In this document: positions 11,930 through 22,199 of the stretch, one piece after another
How the letters are laid out: every line of letters begins with the position of its first letter
Numbering within the stretch: position 1 is the first letter of the stretch
From: Rhyacophila brunnea
Lineage: Eukaryota > Arthropoda > Insecta > Trichoptera > Rhyacophilidae
Assembly: GCA_022495005.1 (NCBI GenBank)
Contig: JAGYXB010001361.1
Location: 62,001 to 126,000 of the forward strand
Direction of reading: 5' to 3'
DNA: 64,000 nt
The notes under the pieces: model-generated
Database searches by the model: none
Seen by the model: the letters and a program-made list of their open reading frames with translations, nothing else
What the model was told of the DNA's origin: nothing
Translations under genes and position numbers: made by a program

Positions 11930-12407
11930 TCATTAAATTAGCAAGGCGAGATACTATAATCTACTATCTTATAAATAGTTGCAAAAAGCTGCACAAAAGT
12001 CCATTAGCATGTCATGATTACGTCACAATAAATTAAAAATCTCACTTGAGAAAAAAATCACCCGATACAAATTCGATACATCGAATGTTGAACCGAGACG
12101 AGACGAGCCGTCGATTCGAGGCACGTCGCAAATCCACAAATTGTATTCGTTAAATATTTTCTGGAATGGAGGGAATACGATTTTCTGTCATTGTACTAAA
12201 AACAACCACTGCAACACGAAGCGGCACAATTAAAATTTTCTTCACTATACAAAACTCACAATAATTGAATAAATACGCTAAAAAGACACTCTTCCGAAGA
12301 GAGAAAGGGGTATTTGTGAAAAAATCTGTTAAATCAAGTCACATAACAGACGCGGACCGCCATACTAAAACGAATAGCAACCGGGCTGAAGCATAAGAAA
12401 GGTCACT

Positions 12408-12963
12408 TCACTTTCTGAGGACGAGCGACCGCACTTTGTTAACGCAACGGTCCATGAAGTTTCTCTTCCGTCTGGAAGCGTCGGGAGAGTGACGAGCCAG
12501 AGGCAGTGACAGTAGAGAGGCGTGGCGCGGTTGCGGTCCGTCTAACAAGCCCTCGCAACTGTGCGCGCGTCGCGGGGGTCTCGGCGAATGATCCGAGACA
12601 TCGTCTTCTTCATCCAACCGATCCAATTCATTCTCGTAACTTCTCGTCACGACGGAAGGGGAATCTCGCTCGGGAGAGCTGTCGTCAGCCGTTTGCTCTT
12701 TACTGACGGAATCCGCTGAGTCGTCCAGCAGATCATCACAGCTGCGGGACATGGTCTGGCGGTCTGTGGGGGAGTCTTCTTTGGGGTCGTCCGAAGACGG
12801 CAGGGTTTCCGAGGGCCGGCAGGGCGGGAGGCGTGCGGATGGTCGGTCGAGAGATCGTGCCCGGGGAGTGGGCTGGGGTGGTCGCGGGACGCGCGGCAGC
12901 CTTGGTGGCGCCACGCCCGCACCTCTCGACCACCATTTTGATGGACTTGAATTTTTACGCAGC
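12408..12963 (-). CDS. Sarm: Sarm last exon: long proline/serine-rich C-terminal tail
   Basis: Acceptor TTGTTTCCAG; enters in phase 2 and stays open for 184 codons plus the split Arg, to TGA at 12410-12408. It begins LRKNSSPSKWWSRGAG, then a Pro/Arg block (RLPRVPRPPQPTPR) that could bind SH3 domains. Next come two similar acidic motifs, SRSCDDLLDDS and AHSCEGLLDGP, separated by about 60 residues. It closes with a basic amphipathic end, RRKRNFMDRCVNKVRSLVLRK without its first residue. It follows either the 231-nt exon (through the TGA) or the TIR exon directly (KLE-R-LRKNSS); both joins keep frame. Insect Sarm proteins are known for long C-terminal tails absent in vertebrates. It has strongly GC-rich codons against an AT-rich flank. 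Function of the tail is unknown. Confidence 0.85.
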
Positions 12964-13598
12964 CTGGAAACAAAAAAAACATACTATATATTCAAGTATT
13001 CCTTTTTACTATTATCCATGATTTATTAAAATTATGATTAGGGAGACATCTCGATCGATCAGCTTTTCTTTTTCATGAGGATCAAGTCCGCATGATTTAA
13101 TATCTTTCAAAAAGGGATTATTAATCCAAAAGTTAGAGGTCCACCTTTACGTAGATCTTAATTTTCAGAGAAATATTTATTAAGGTTTTCAGCTGACACT
13201 TTTAAATGTTGGCTTATGATGTTGAATATGACTTTCTGATTAATATCAGCAACATTCAAACATTCTCAGCATTTCATCTAGTGTGAATTCCCCGAATCGT
13301 GTAGCGATATAGTTGGTTGATAGCAGGGTGAAAGCTTTTGAGCACCGGCAATAAATTCTTGCGGACCGATACCGGTCCACGGATCACCGGTTGAAGAACA
13401 CTGGTGTAGATAATCGGTATTCAATACAGTTTTGCTTCATCGGAAACAAGTAAATGACATTCAAAACTATATTTACTTACTTTAAAATCAGACCAATGCA
13501 TAAGTCCACTTAATGTATTGTAAGTATTACTATCTTAGACATAAAAATATATCACCCATAGTTCAATAGAGAAGTCCTCACATTCGAGTATAACATAC

Positions 13599-13829
13599 CT
13601 TGGAAGTATGGCCGCCTGTGCCGGTGTGTCTTCTAGTCAATCTCGACTCGACCCGTTGGTCTGGTCTTTGTCGCTGTTTCCCTTCCCACTGTCGGACGAG
13701 TGCATTCGCTGGTAAGACGGGGGTGCTCGAACCAAAGGAGCGGGTGTTGGAGGCGGGTTGGTTCCGCCCTCTTTTCCTGCTAGCCCACTACGGCCCAAGA
13801 TGCCTTCTTTCAACTCTCCACGCATAAAC
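13599..13829 (-). CDS. Sarm: Sarm post-TIR exon with in-frame TGA; 231-nt symmetric exon
   Basis: Acceptor ATTTGCAG and consensus donor CCAAG|GTATGT; length 231 = 77 codons, phase 2 in and 2 out. From the TIR it reads FMRGELKEGILGRSGLAGKE, a Pro-rich stretch, SYQRMHSSDSGKGNSDKD and ends NGSSRD at a TGA (13639-13637). The next bases are CTAG, and 12 further open codons (LEDTPAQAAILP plus AG) reach the donor. They join the last exon in frame without another stop. So the gene can make a short C-terminus (63 residues after TIR) by terminating here, and a long one by readthrough or by skipping the exon. Only 38 nt separate the stop from the junction, too few for the usual junction-dependent decay rule. 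Confidence 0.9.
13633..13639 (-). promoter_or_regulatory. Candidate stop-codon readthrough motif UGA-CUAG
   Basis: The stop of the short isoform is TGA followed directly by CTAG. UGA CUA G is the established minimal context for efficient programmed readthrough in animals, and UGA-C stops are the typical readthrough class in flies. The following frame is open for 197 codons across an exon junction. That readthrough happens here is an inference. Confidence 0.55.
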
Positions 13830-13989
13830 CTGCAAATAACATCGAGCACCATTGAGAATTAATTAATATTACAAGTAATTTTTTTTATTGCGACCCCTAC
13901 AAGTGCAAATTCATAATATGAGCCCTGCAACATTATATATCGATTTTGGGTAGTTCTGAGTTATGAATGCAACAATGTTGTACATCTCC

Positions 13990-14325
13990 TTAAGTCTAAG
14001 TACCTAATTATTGTTTTCGCCGACAACATTGAAAAAGTATCCACAAATATGGTTGAAATTGCATGTTAAAAATCCAAGCTTTGTGAAGTCAGTAGGTACC
14101 TACCAGCGCTGGCGGCTCAGCACTTCATTACAATAAACAACTTCTTTTGTAGTTTATGAATGCCATGCTTGTTTCGGGGATTTTTACGATGGTTTTCAGA
14201 TTTTTTATGTCCTATGCTTAAATAGAACGTGGCGCGTAAAATGTTACACAACGATATAACAAGTAATGCTTATAACGAGCAAATTCAGTCGGTCCCATCT
14301 TCCTCGTAATAACCAAGTTCGACTG
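13990..14325 (-). mobile_element. Pogo-like MITE, truncated, in intron after TIR
   Basis: Minus-strand copy of the element at 49961-50477: it ends GTAATAACCAAGTTCGACTG|TA and shares the TTTTTAACATGCAATTC-type interior. Lies between the TIR exon 2 donor (14468) and the 231-nt exon. Confidence 0.7.
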
Positions 14326-14468
14326 TATCTGCATGATGACTTGAGTTAAAAAGCTTTTTCAATCTAATAATATAGTCTTTGTCAACCTAATGTTCATTAG
14401 TTTGCCGTCACTTCCCTCTATACTCCAGAAAAGTTGCTATCTTCTATAAAATAATGATTTTTGTTTAC

Positions 14469-14635
14469 CTTTCTAATTTGTCCACGCAAGCGTCTTGATA
14501 GTCGTGGATCCAGCGCACTCCATTGAAGTGGCAGACCTGCCTCATATCCTCGGGAAGGTCCTCGGGCTCGGGCCACACGAAGTTATCGATGATCGGAATG
14601 ATGTTGCACTGAGACTGCAGAGCGGCCACGATTTC
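14469..14635 (-). CDS. Sarm: Sarm TIR domain exon 2 with catalytic Glu
   Basis: 167 nt, acceptor TTTCTACAG, donor GAAAG|GTAAAC; phase 0 in, phase 2 out. Its first codon GAA encodes the Glu of the HK|EIVAAL motif, which corresponds to human SARM1 E642 and fly E1170, the NADase catalytic residue. The rest ([20 protein letters not shown], then [20 protein letters not shown]) is the C-terminal half of the TIR fold. The intron before it is only 605 bases and is mostly a diverged MITE. The split codon AG|G makes Arg with either possible next exon, 13829 or 12963. Confidence 0.97.
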
Positions 14636-14934
14636 CTGTAGAAATAAGTACAACACTTTTATAGACAAAATTGTCGGTTTTAGTTTAGGAAGATACACTC
14701 TTTTGACCTACAGTAGTTTCCTCATGGTTAAGGGTTTCCCGATTTCACTAACCACTTTGTAGAATAATTTGGTTGAAAATGAAGAATCAAAGATCTAAGC
14801 ATGAACAATCCGTAAACTTTGTAAGAATGTAAAAGAATGGACCATGAGATAATAATATATTAGACCTTCATAAAATATATATTATATTATGGTAAACACA
14901 GTTCAATTACAAACTCCAATGGAAAGATTTCCAG

Positions 14935-15225
14935 AGTCAACATTAAATTAAATATATAATACGCCTGTGCAAGTTGCAACACTGCATGCATGGATCGAAA
15001 AAGTTTAACGACTTTAGAATTTTCACACAATAGTATGTGCGACTGAACGATAGTGGTGTACCCTGGTGACAAATTATATGAAATACGTCACGCAGTACAC
15101 AATAACAACAAACGTGTCTCGTTGCCACTTGAAAAATGAGATCTTCGCAGCAATCAGCATTTTTGTGTGTAAACAGTTATTGTCTCAAAATTTTAATTTG
15201 CATGTTATAGCTGGCAGTAAATCCA
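14935..15225. repeat. Diverged MITE inside the TIR intron
   Basis: Shares CTGCATGCATGGATCGAAAAA-like words and GGCAGTAAATCCAG with 9330-9690. It makes up about half of the 605-base intron and its right end lies 15 bases from the TIR exon 1 donor. Confidence 0.5.
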
Positions 15226-15240
15226 GCTAGTGCTACTTAC

Positions 15241-15530
15241 TTTGTGAACCCAATCCTTGCATTCACCATCAGCGATGCACCGATCTAAGGCCTTCGGCGT
15301 GAGCACTAGAAGGAAGTGTTTGGCCTGGCGGATGCTCTGCAGAAGGTTCATGTCGAACTTCCCCGCTTCCAGGCGCTCTACGTCGATGAACACGGAGAAG
15401 CCTCGCAGCTGGAGGTGGACCTTGAGCAAACTGGCTAGCTGGGATCCGTTGGAGCGGCGGTAACTGACAAACACGTCCAGGGACTTGTCCGGACTCTCTT
15501 CACTCATGCTCGAGAAGGTATTTTCGAATG
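15241..15530 (-). CDS. Sarm: Sarm TIR domain exon 1
   Basis: 290 nt, acceptor TGCTTACAG, donor CACAAA|GTAAGT; phase 1 in, phase 0 out. After a short linker ([15 protein letters not shown]) it gives the TIR start [19 protein letters not shown], the [16 protein letters not shown] segment that forms the BB loop region, and [13 protein letters not shown] followed by CKDWVHK. These match human SARM1 almost residue for residue. The TIR domain binds and cleaves NAD+ to nicotinamide plus ADP-ribose or cyclic ADP-ribose. The catalytic Glu (human E642) is not in this exon but is the first codon of the next one. Confidence 0.97.
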
Positions 15531-15816
15531 CTGTAAGCACAAAAATATTTCCATGAATAAGACTTTTACATCTTCCACAACGGAGTAATGCTGGGATGGA
15601 TACCTGATCACAAGTAACAGCAGATAGTATATGGACTTTAAGAATATAAAATATATTTGACATAGGTAATAAATAAAGTTAATTATTGCAAACTACAATA
15701 GAAAATTTACCAAGTAAATAAGAATACTATATAATTTTTGAATGAAATTAAAGATATTATAACGTGTGTGTGTTGACTAAAGAACAACTTTTAAAAGTGC
15801 TATAAACACAGACACC

Positions 15817-16394
15817 AGCGCATCTATTCTATACACAAGTCTGCTATTGGCCGCTATCGATGGCTATCGAGGGTAGTTTATCATATTATTTATGTATTGA
15901 GGTACAGTAGGCGCTCGGTAATCCGCCGTTCACCAATCCGGCACGCCCAATAGTCTGGTATTTTGCAATTCAGCTCTTCTGCTCTATAATCCGGCAGATT
16001 TTACATTAAACTGCCGGATTACAGAGCGGAGAGCCGTACGCTCGGCAGTTCGGTACCCGATTTTTACTGTGCAAATCTGTGATAGAATTATTTCCTATAG
16101 AAATCCAATAATCCGGCATATCCGACAATCCGACATAGGTGAAAAATATGGGTGCCGGATTACCGAGAGCCTACTGTATTATAATTGTTACAATAAGTCA
16201 GCCGTCTAAACTGTCAAAATTGTTTATTTCACCTCTAAAAGTTAAGACAGCCAAGAGAGCTGTGGTCAAAACATAGCACTTATTGTAACAATTATAACTA
16301 ACTTATTGTAACATTTATAATCCCTCAATACATAAACATAATAAACTACCCTCGATAGCCGCCGATAGCAGTCTTGTGTATAGAATAGATGCAC
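15817..16394. repeat. Foldback element, second copy
   Basis: The left arm has CATCTATTCTATACACAAG and ends CGAGGGTAGTTTAT; the right arm is the complement, closing TTGTGTATAGAATAGATG. Same family as 4104-5829. It is interrupted by the element at 15905-16176. Sits in the intron between SAM2 and TIR exons. Confidence 0.78.
15905..16176. mobile_element. Pogo/Tigger-like MITE with TA target duplication
   Basis: 272 bp. The ends are CAGTAGGCGCTCGGTAATCC and the complement GGATTACCGAGAGCCTACTG, flanked by TA on both sides (15903-15904, 16177-16178). Inserted inside the foldback element, hence younger. Assignment rests on end sequence and TA duplication. Confidence 0.8.
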
Positions 16395-16715
16395 TGATCT
16401 ATGGCTTAATTCTCAATATCTAATAATATGTAATGATAATTTTCATGATCATCAAATAATATTGATTTCTAGGAAGAGAAGAGATAGGGTGTCATAATGA
16501 CATATACATCCTTCCTAAGAAGTCGACAGATTGTTTAGACTTAATTCTAAAAGATAGCTGACATTTTTAATTTTCGACCTTTACAAGGCACGTGAGTTTT
16601 TAGTAAAACCATAATATCTCCGGAGTCTTGATAAAAGTTTAATTTTAGCTCGGCATCAATCATGAATTCCTAGGAGTACCTATAATAATGCATTGATGAA
16701 ATAATAGAAACGTAC

Positions 16716-16951
16716 ATCTGATGGACTCCAATATGCGAAGTCTGTGAATGCTGTTAACGATGCCGCATTCGTTCTCGAGTTGCTCATCGTTGAGAGATCT
16801 CATGGAGTCTTTGTCGACTCCAGCGTTAAGCATAGAGTACGTGTATATGCAGTACTCTGGCGCGATGACCTGCAGGAATGTGTTGAGGTTGCCTGAGTCT
16901 CTGGAACTGTAGTCTGCCATTTTCTTCAGGTTTTGGAGTTCTCTTGTGAAC
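16716..16951 (-). CDS. Sarm: Sarm exon: end of SAM1 and SAM2
   Basis: 236 nt, acceptor TCTGTCCAG, donor AGAT|GTACGT; phase 2 in, phase 1 out. It begins [16 protein letters not shown], finishing SAM1. It then gives the second [49 protein letters not shown]. In the family the two SAM domains assemble the octameric ring that brings TIR domains together. The last split codon (T + CA) makes Ser at the junction with the TIR exon. All SAM helices appear present. Confidence 0.95.
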
Positions 16952-17416
16952 CTGGACAGAAAAGAATTATTTTTAGAAACCTGAAAGATGTAATGGAGCT
17001 TATATAGGAGAATATTCTTTGAATTTTTCAAAGTATGAACAAAATTTGTCCTATTGAACATTAGTTATTATGGTTCAAACAACTATAATATAGGCTAATG
17101 ATTTTTTTAAAAAATCGAGGGTCATATAAAGAAATCGACAAAAATAATGTCTTAGCGCCCCCGCAGACAATCAAAATTCTCATAATTTGCCGTCAATTGA
17201 AAAAGTCGCAAATGACAATCACGTCAATTGCATCTGTAAACGATGAATCGGTTGCATCAATGACAATTGACATTGACAATTTTATTGATCGTCGCTTTAT
17301 GTTTTTATTATTATTTCATCCAATTTGATCGCAATGTAAAAAAAATAATATTACATTATAACCCCTGTTTTTTCTGGAATATGTTATATTTTGTTATAAA
17401 TTAATGATGTAATTAC

Positions 17417-18756
17417 CTTCGTTTTCTGATTCCATTAGTCAGTCCAATATCCTGCTTTAAATTATCTTCGGTGAGCTGCAGCAGAAGATCTCCGTCGACT
17501 CGGCTCTCCACGAAGTTGTTTGCGTACTCTCCAAATCCGATCTGCTTGACCCACTCCCGCACGTCTTCTATCGACCACAGCGGTACTTGCTGAGACAATT
17601 TGTGAGGTAACTCTTCCCCGATCAGTCTTAAGGCTTGGGCGGCGAATTTAGACGCCATGGCGTTGGGGCAACTCGCCACCTTCTTCAAAGGCTCGATGGC
17701 TCCGATGTCTTTGAATATTTCCGTGTTTCCCTGCTGCTTCTTGATTCCGGCTTCCATACAAAAGTGGAAAGCGGCAAGATTGCGTGCCTCTTCTCTTTTG
17801 GAACTTAACACGGGTACCAATCGCTGGAGCCAATTTTTACTCTGGCCATGAGCGTGAGCGAGATTCGATCTCGCAAAGTCTGAAGGGTTGTGCGAGGTGA
17901 CGAAAGGTTCTACTAAATCTAAGGTTCCGGACTTCAACACTGCCGCTTCTATTTCAGTATTAGCCACCAGAACCGCTATAGCTAAGCATGCATAATATTT
18001 GATATTGTCGTCATTGTGGAAAGCTAAGGGGAACAGCCACATGGGGACTTTTCTCTTTATCATGGCTTCTTGGTTTTCAGCTCCACCATAGAGAGATAAG
18101 TTTGCTAAGGCGCCGGCGCAGTGTCTCAATGTTTCCACATCATTTTTTCTGCACTCGAATAGGACAGCGTCCAAACCTCCGAGTTTTATAACGTCACTGC
18201 AAGTTCCTTCGCTGTGTTTAAATAGATGTTCAAGGATTCCGGTGCCGACTCTTGAATGATCAACGGAGTTAGCGTTTTTAGTACAGACGCAAGCTACATT
18301 TACAACTTTTTCTAATCCTTTTTCGACAACGAAAGCTCTGTTTTCAGTTGTGAGACATTGCTCAAGTAATTGCGCCGATGAGAATTGAATTTCTTTATTC
18401 TCATTTTCAACGCAGTTCATCATGAGAAGGTCCAGTCCGCCGCATGTTCTTAAGGCATTACACAATTCGTAACCGAGCTCGTGTCCGAAAGTGGGAACGG
18501 CCCACGCCCGTCTGATGATTTCATTAATTTTATTAAGGTCAGCGGAGGCTTTCATGACGGACGCTTCATCGCCAGGGGAACGTTTCAATCCTTTAACGAA
18601 AGCATCCAGGTGCGCTGAATACTTCATGATGGCTTTCTCGACTTCTTTGGCATTGGACGTGGCGCTGAGATTGTTAAGGTCTTCGAATGTGATATTAGCA
18701 AGATCTTCTTCAGTGGACTTCATCGATCCGTTCATAGAGCCATTCATCAAACTCAT
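17417..18756 (-). CDS. Sarm: Sarm core exon: ARM repeats and most of SAM1
   Basis: One 1340-nt exon, phase 0 in, phase 2 out (CGA AG|GTAATT). It opens [20 protein letters not shown]. Residues about 25-360 are helical ARM repeats, the autoinhibitory and NAD+/NMN-sensing part of SARM1. [19 protein letters not shown] and [12 protein letters not shown] match the human ARM region closely, and [14 protein letters not shown] is a typical ARM helix. From about residue 395, [20 protein letters not shown] through [15 protein letters not shown] is SAM1, finished in the next exon. ARM binding of NAD+ holds TIR off and NMN relieves it (known for the family). The ATG at the exon start could serve as an internal start. 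No stop or gap is seen. Confidence 0.97.
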
Positions 18757-19134
18757 CTGAATGCAAAAAACACCAAATTAGATTTTTTCATTATCGCAGA
18801 AGTAACAGTTTTATTATCATAGGATAAAGCCGGGGATTAGTTGACAAGATAAAAGCCATTCAAGATTTTTTTTCTTCTTAATAATTACTATCATAAAGCA
18901 AATAATACATATTTGCCGCTCACAGAATGCAATAAAATTTACATGTCATGTCAAATACAAGAAATAATGAATTCACCTGTTAAGTAGAACACTATCCACG
19001 ATAAAAAAAATCTTATTTCTTCTAACTTCTGACGAGATATGACAAACATTTTAGATAAAATTACGTCATCATAAAGTAAATTATCATCTCCGCTATAAGG
19101 TGGAGCACTATTACAGGCATCAATACAATTAGAG

Positions 19135-19515
19135 CAGCGGTTCACAAAGTGTGTTCCGCGTGAATTTTTGATGTGTCCCGCGAGATTTATGTTAAATCTG
19201 TATTATTTTTTATTCTTCATATCGAATACTAAAAATTACATTGAAAATTAAATATCCTCTGGTAAGATTGAATGGTCAGACATTTTGATATTTATGTATG
19301 CGGATGTACGAAGTGAGGGGGGTTCGGCGCAGGCGACAGTTATGGGCGCGCCGCTGCCATAGTTGTTGTGTTGTTAGCCGTCAAATTTTACCGGTTCTGT
19401 TGAAATATATAACCCCAAAACTAAAATGGATAAAAGGTGTTTACAAAAGAAAGGGCCCGCCAAATATTTTTGATTTTAAAATTGTCGTTTTGATGAAAAA
19501 ATTTGTGAACCCCTG
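19135..19515. mobile_element. hAT-type MITE
   Basis: The ends are CAGCGGTTCACAAAGTGTG and TTTGTGAACCCCTG. The flanking 8-mers are aattagag and gattagag (7 of 8 equal), as expected for hAT. Intronic, between the 20.7- and 18.1-kb exons. A plus-strand open frame from 19298 overlaps it and is not a gene. Confidence 0.7.
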
Positions 19516-19599
19516 GATTAGAGTGTATGAACAACCTTGGGCCTATAGCTCATTGAATGCGACACGGTTAATTTACTTTAATCTGGCAAATGGATTACA

Positions 19600-20110
19600 A
19601 CATAGCATACTCAACGCCAGTGGTGAAGGGTGGAGGTAGGCTGTTAAAATTCGACATAAATAGTGCATACTAAAATTTTTCAGTCAAATATATTTGTTTT
19701 CATTGAAATAAGACTACACTGTGTAGATAGTGTTTGTTAGTTTTTTAAATTCAATTAAAGCATATAAAATATTTTAAATTATGCCATAAGTACATAATTT
19801 TAGATATATTATAGATAAAAGCTAATTTTTTATCTATTATGGTTTGGAGCAAGCAGGGCTTAATGAATTTAAAAACACCATCTGTAATATTATGTATTCT
19901 TAATTCAACGAAAATAAATAAGTATGACTGATAAAGGGGACACTATTTTTGTTGGATCGCTCATAGCATACCTAAACTATTATGGTATGGGCAGGGTTAA
20001 TTAAATTTTAAAAACTAACCAGAACCATCCGCTAATTGTATTCTCAGTTCAATGAAAACAAAAAGGTAAGTATGACTGACAATGTTTAGTGTGCACTATT
20101 AAATGTTATC
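19600..20110. repeat. Cluster of a short repeat family
   Basis: Pieces sharing AGTGGCGAAGGGTGGAGG, TAGTGCACACTAAA and TCATACTTATTTGTTTTCATTG words recur here and at 10.8, 47.1-47.3 and 50.6-51.1 kb. Boundaries are blurred; probably decayed MITEs. Confidence 0.5.
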
Positions 20111-20555
20111 CACTGCCTATTTTGCTATGAAATATGTCAAATCTTAACCGCCTACCCTTCGCCAATGCTCAACGCATACAGCAGAAGACCGCCTACTCCG
20201 CAGTTTAGTCACGATGCCGTCAACTAACAAGTTTATATTTTCAAATTTTGTGTTTTAATTATCTCAGATAGTAAATCGACAGCATATATTTTTTTACATT
20301 TCTATTTGAATATTTTAGATCGATATCACGTGTTAGTCGTTGGCAAACACAACTGGCGAGTGGTGTTTTATTGAGTATGGCGATAGAATGGGCTGTCCGC
20401 GACCCGATTGTGTGTCTACGCAATAATATAAGATTGTGTTTTGTGTGAGTGGTCTTGGCATTGGCCAAACTAAAACCACGCTCTGTGGGCTTTGCGCCTT
20501 CAAGAAGTTTGGTTTTTTCAAAAAATATAAATAAATAGGACGGAGAGGAACATAC

Positions 20556-20810
20556 CTGCGAGGCCGCAGACATCATGCTGCTCGAGGAGGTGGTACACAT
20601 GTTCTTGGAGGTGATCGTCATGTTGGAGGCGGACTGCACGTGTTTCTCCTGGCTGAAGATGCCGCTGCTGGTGACAGTTTGGCGAGCCTGTTGTTGCGCC
20701 ATGGCCTTCTGTTCGCTGCTGTATGAGTCCGTCTGCATTTTCATGCTCGACGCCGCCATCTTGGTGCCCTCCTGCTGCGACAGCTCACCAGCCTTCACTG
20801 TTCGCTGCTC
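20556..20810 (-). CDS. Sarm: Sarm shared exon before the ARM domain (85 aa)
   Basis: 255 nt, phase 0 in and phase 0 out, acceptor TTGCCAG and donor TCGCAG|GTATGT. It starts EQRTVKAGELSQQEGTKMAA and is rich in Gln, Ser, Met and Lys (SSEQKAMAQQQARQTV; SSMMSAASQ at the end). It probably forms a coiled or disordered spacer ahead of the ARM repeats. Every N-terminal exon I found (49.8 or 53.0, 34.8 and 24.4 kb) ends in phase 0 and can splice here, making it the hub where alternative N-termini meet the common core. No enzymatic motif is visible. Confidence 0.88.
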
Positions 20811-21705
20811 CTGGCAATTACAAATAAAGAAGACATTAACAATCACACTTTTATAATGTAGTGATAAATTATATCTACACAATATATAAAAGAAAAACAA
20901 AATAATGTCAGAATTGGACAGTTGTCAGTATATTTCCACAACAAAAATAACCAAAATCGTATGACGCCATTTATGGACGACCCCTAATTTATCGCTGTAC
21001 CTACTCCATTTTCTCAGTTTATAGGGAGAAATTTACGGTTCAGAAATGAGAAAGCCAGTGGTCACGGACGAAGGCTTTGAAGCTAATATCGATTTACGAC
21101 TTAATGACGGTCAGGCCATAAATACAAATTCCACCTGAAAGTTTTCAAATGTTACCAATATCGAATGCGCGTTTCGTTTACTTGACAAAATTTTATGCAT
21201 ATAGGTATATACATATTATTATCATACACACGTAACTACTGAAAATAACATATTATCTTATTTAAGTTTTCCCATATTTTTCCATACTTGATAATTAAAC
21301 CTTGTTACAGCCTCACCCAGAAGGCAATCCACTTCCCATTATAAAAGACCGCATAGGTACTTCTTGTTGATTTTTAACGAAATTCTAAGCAGGATACATA
21401 TTTATTATGTTTTCATTTATAGTAGGTACCTATGTATAAAAAAAATATTATTAGTAATTAAGTAAGTATATTGTACTATTCTGCACACATTGTGTAAGAT
21501 TTGTTTATATAACATAGTAATTAGAATGAGCATCTTATTGACGGAAGCGTCTCATTCGATGTTCATTGTCAAGTGCAATTACTCATTTTAAAAGACGTAT
21601 TATTTTTGGCGCAGGTTTTCAAAGTGTGTGCCGTGACCCCAGTAATACCACACAGCCTTAATTCAATCCACTGCCGATGCATGGTCACCACAATGATACG
21701 GTTAT

Positions 21706-22096
21706 ATGTAAATTGTACGTAAAACATTTCACCGTGACTTTTCTATCGGAAAGAGATGACCGTATTTTATACGGTCTCCAATTTTATTAGATTCAATATA
21801 AACATTAATTAAATTTAGCTGATTTTGGCAAAATGTATGAATTCAAGAATGAAAACCTAACCTAACCTAATAAATAATACAGCATATTGGCTATTTTCAA
21901 AATTTGTTTGCTGCTGGTTTCCTGTAACGTGTAAACCGACAAGAACTGTGTTTTATTTAAACATGAATTTGATGTCAGTACTATACGACCTAAAGAGGTT
22001 GGACGGTCTTTAATATACGGCCATATATTTCCGATACAACATTTCACGGTGAATTTGTGATACGGCGAACTGCATACGTAAAAGTTTCCGGACACG
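21706..22096 (+). mobile_element. 390-bp MITE family B, copy 1
   Basis: The ends carry TTGTACGTAAAACATTTCAC and the complementary motif TTTCACGGTG...GCATACGTAAAAGTTTCC. Other copies are at 39206, 54226 and 56547. A plant-like function is not implied; non-coding. Confidence 0.75.
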
Positions 22097-22199
22097 CATT
22101 GATACATATTTCGTTATGCGACAGTAAAACAAATTGATAAATATTTGTCGATATAGAAGTAGTTGAGTTTTGACTATGAGTTATGGATGAATATGGAGT

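Noticed and set aside
12506..13029. Plus-strand and other-frame open frames over the last Sarm exon
   Set aside because: Shadows of the GC-rich minus-strand exon; the minus frame continues the SARM1 protein across a good acceptor.
13637..13639. Treating the TGA as a sequencing error
   Set aside because: The readthrough context and phase-neutral exon are coherent without an error; an error or polymorphism from CGA remains possible but cannot be argued from one sequence.
17648..17851. Open frames overlapping the ARM exon on both strands
   Set aside because: The ARM/SAM frame is unbroken for 446 codons and matches SARM1; the others are chance frames.
19298..19639. 113-codon plus-strand open frame
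   Set aside because: Overlaps a hAT MITE with matching flanks; no recognised protein features.
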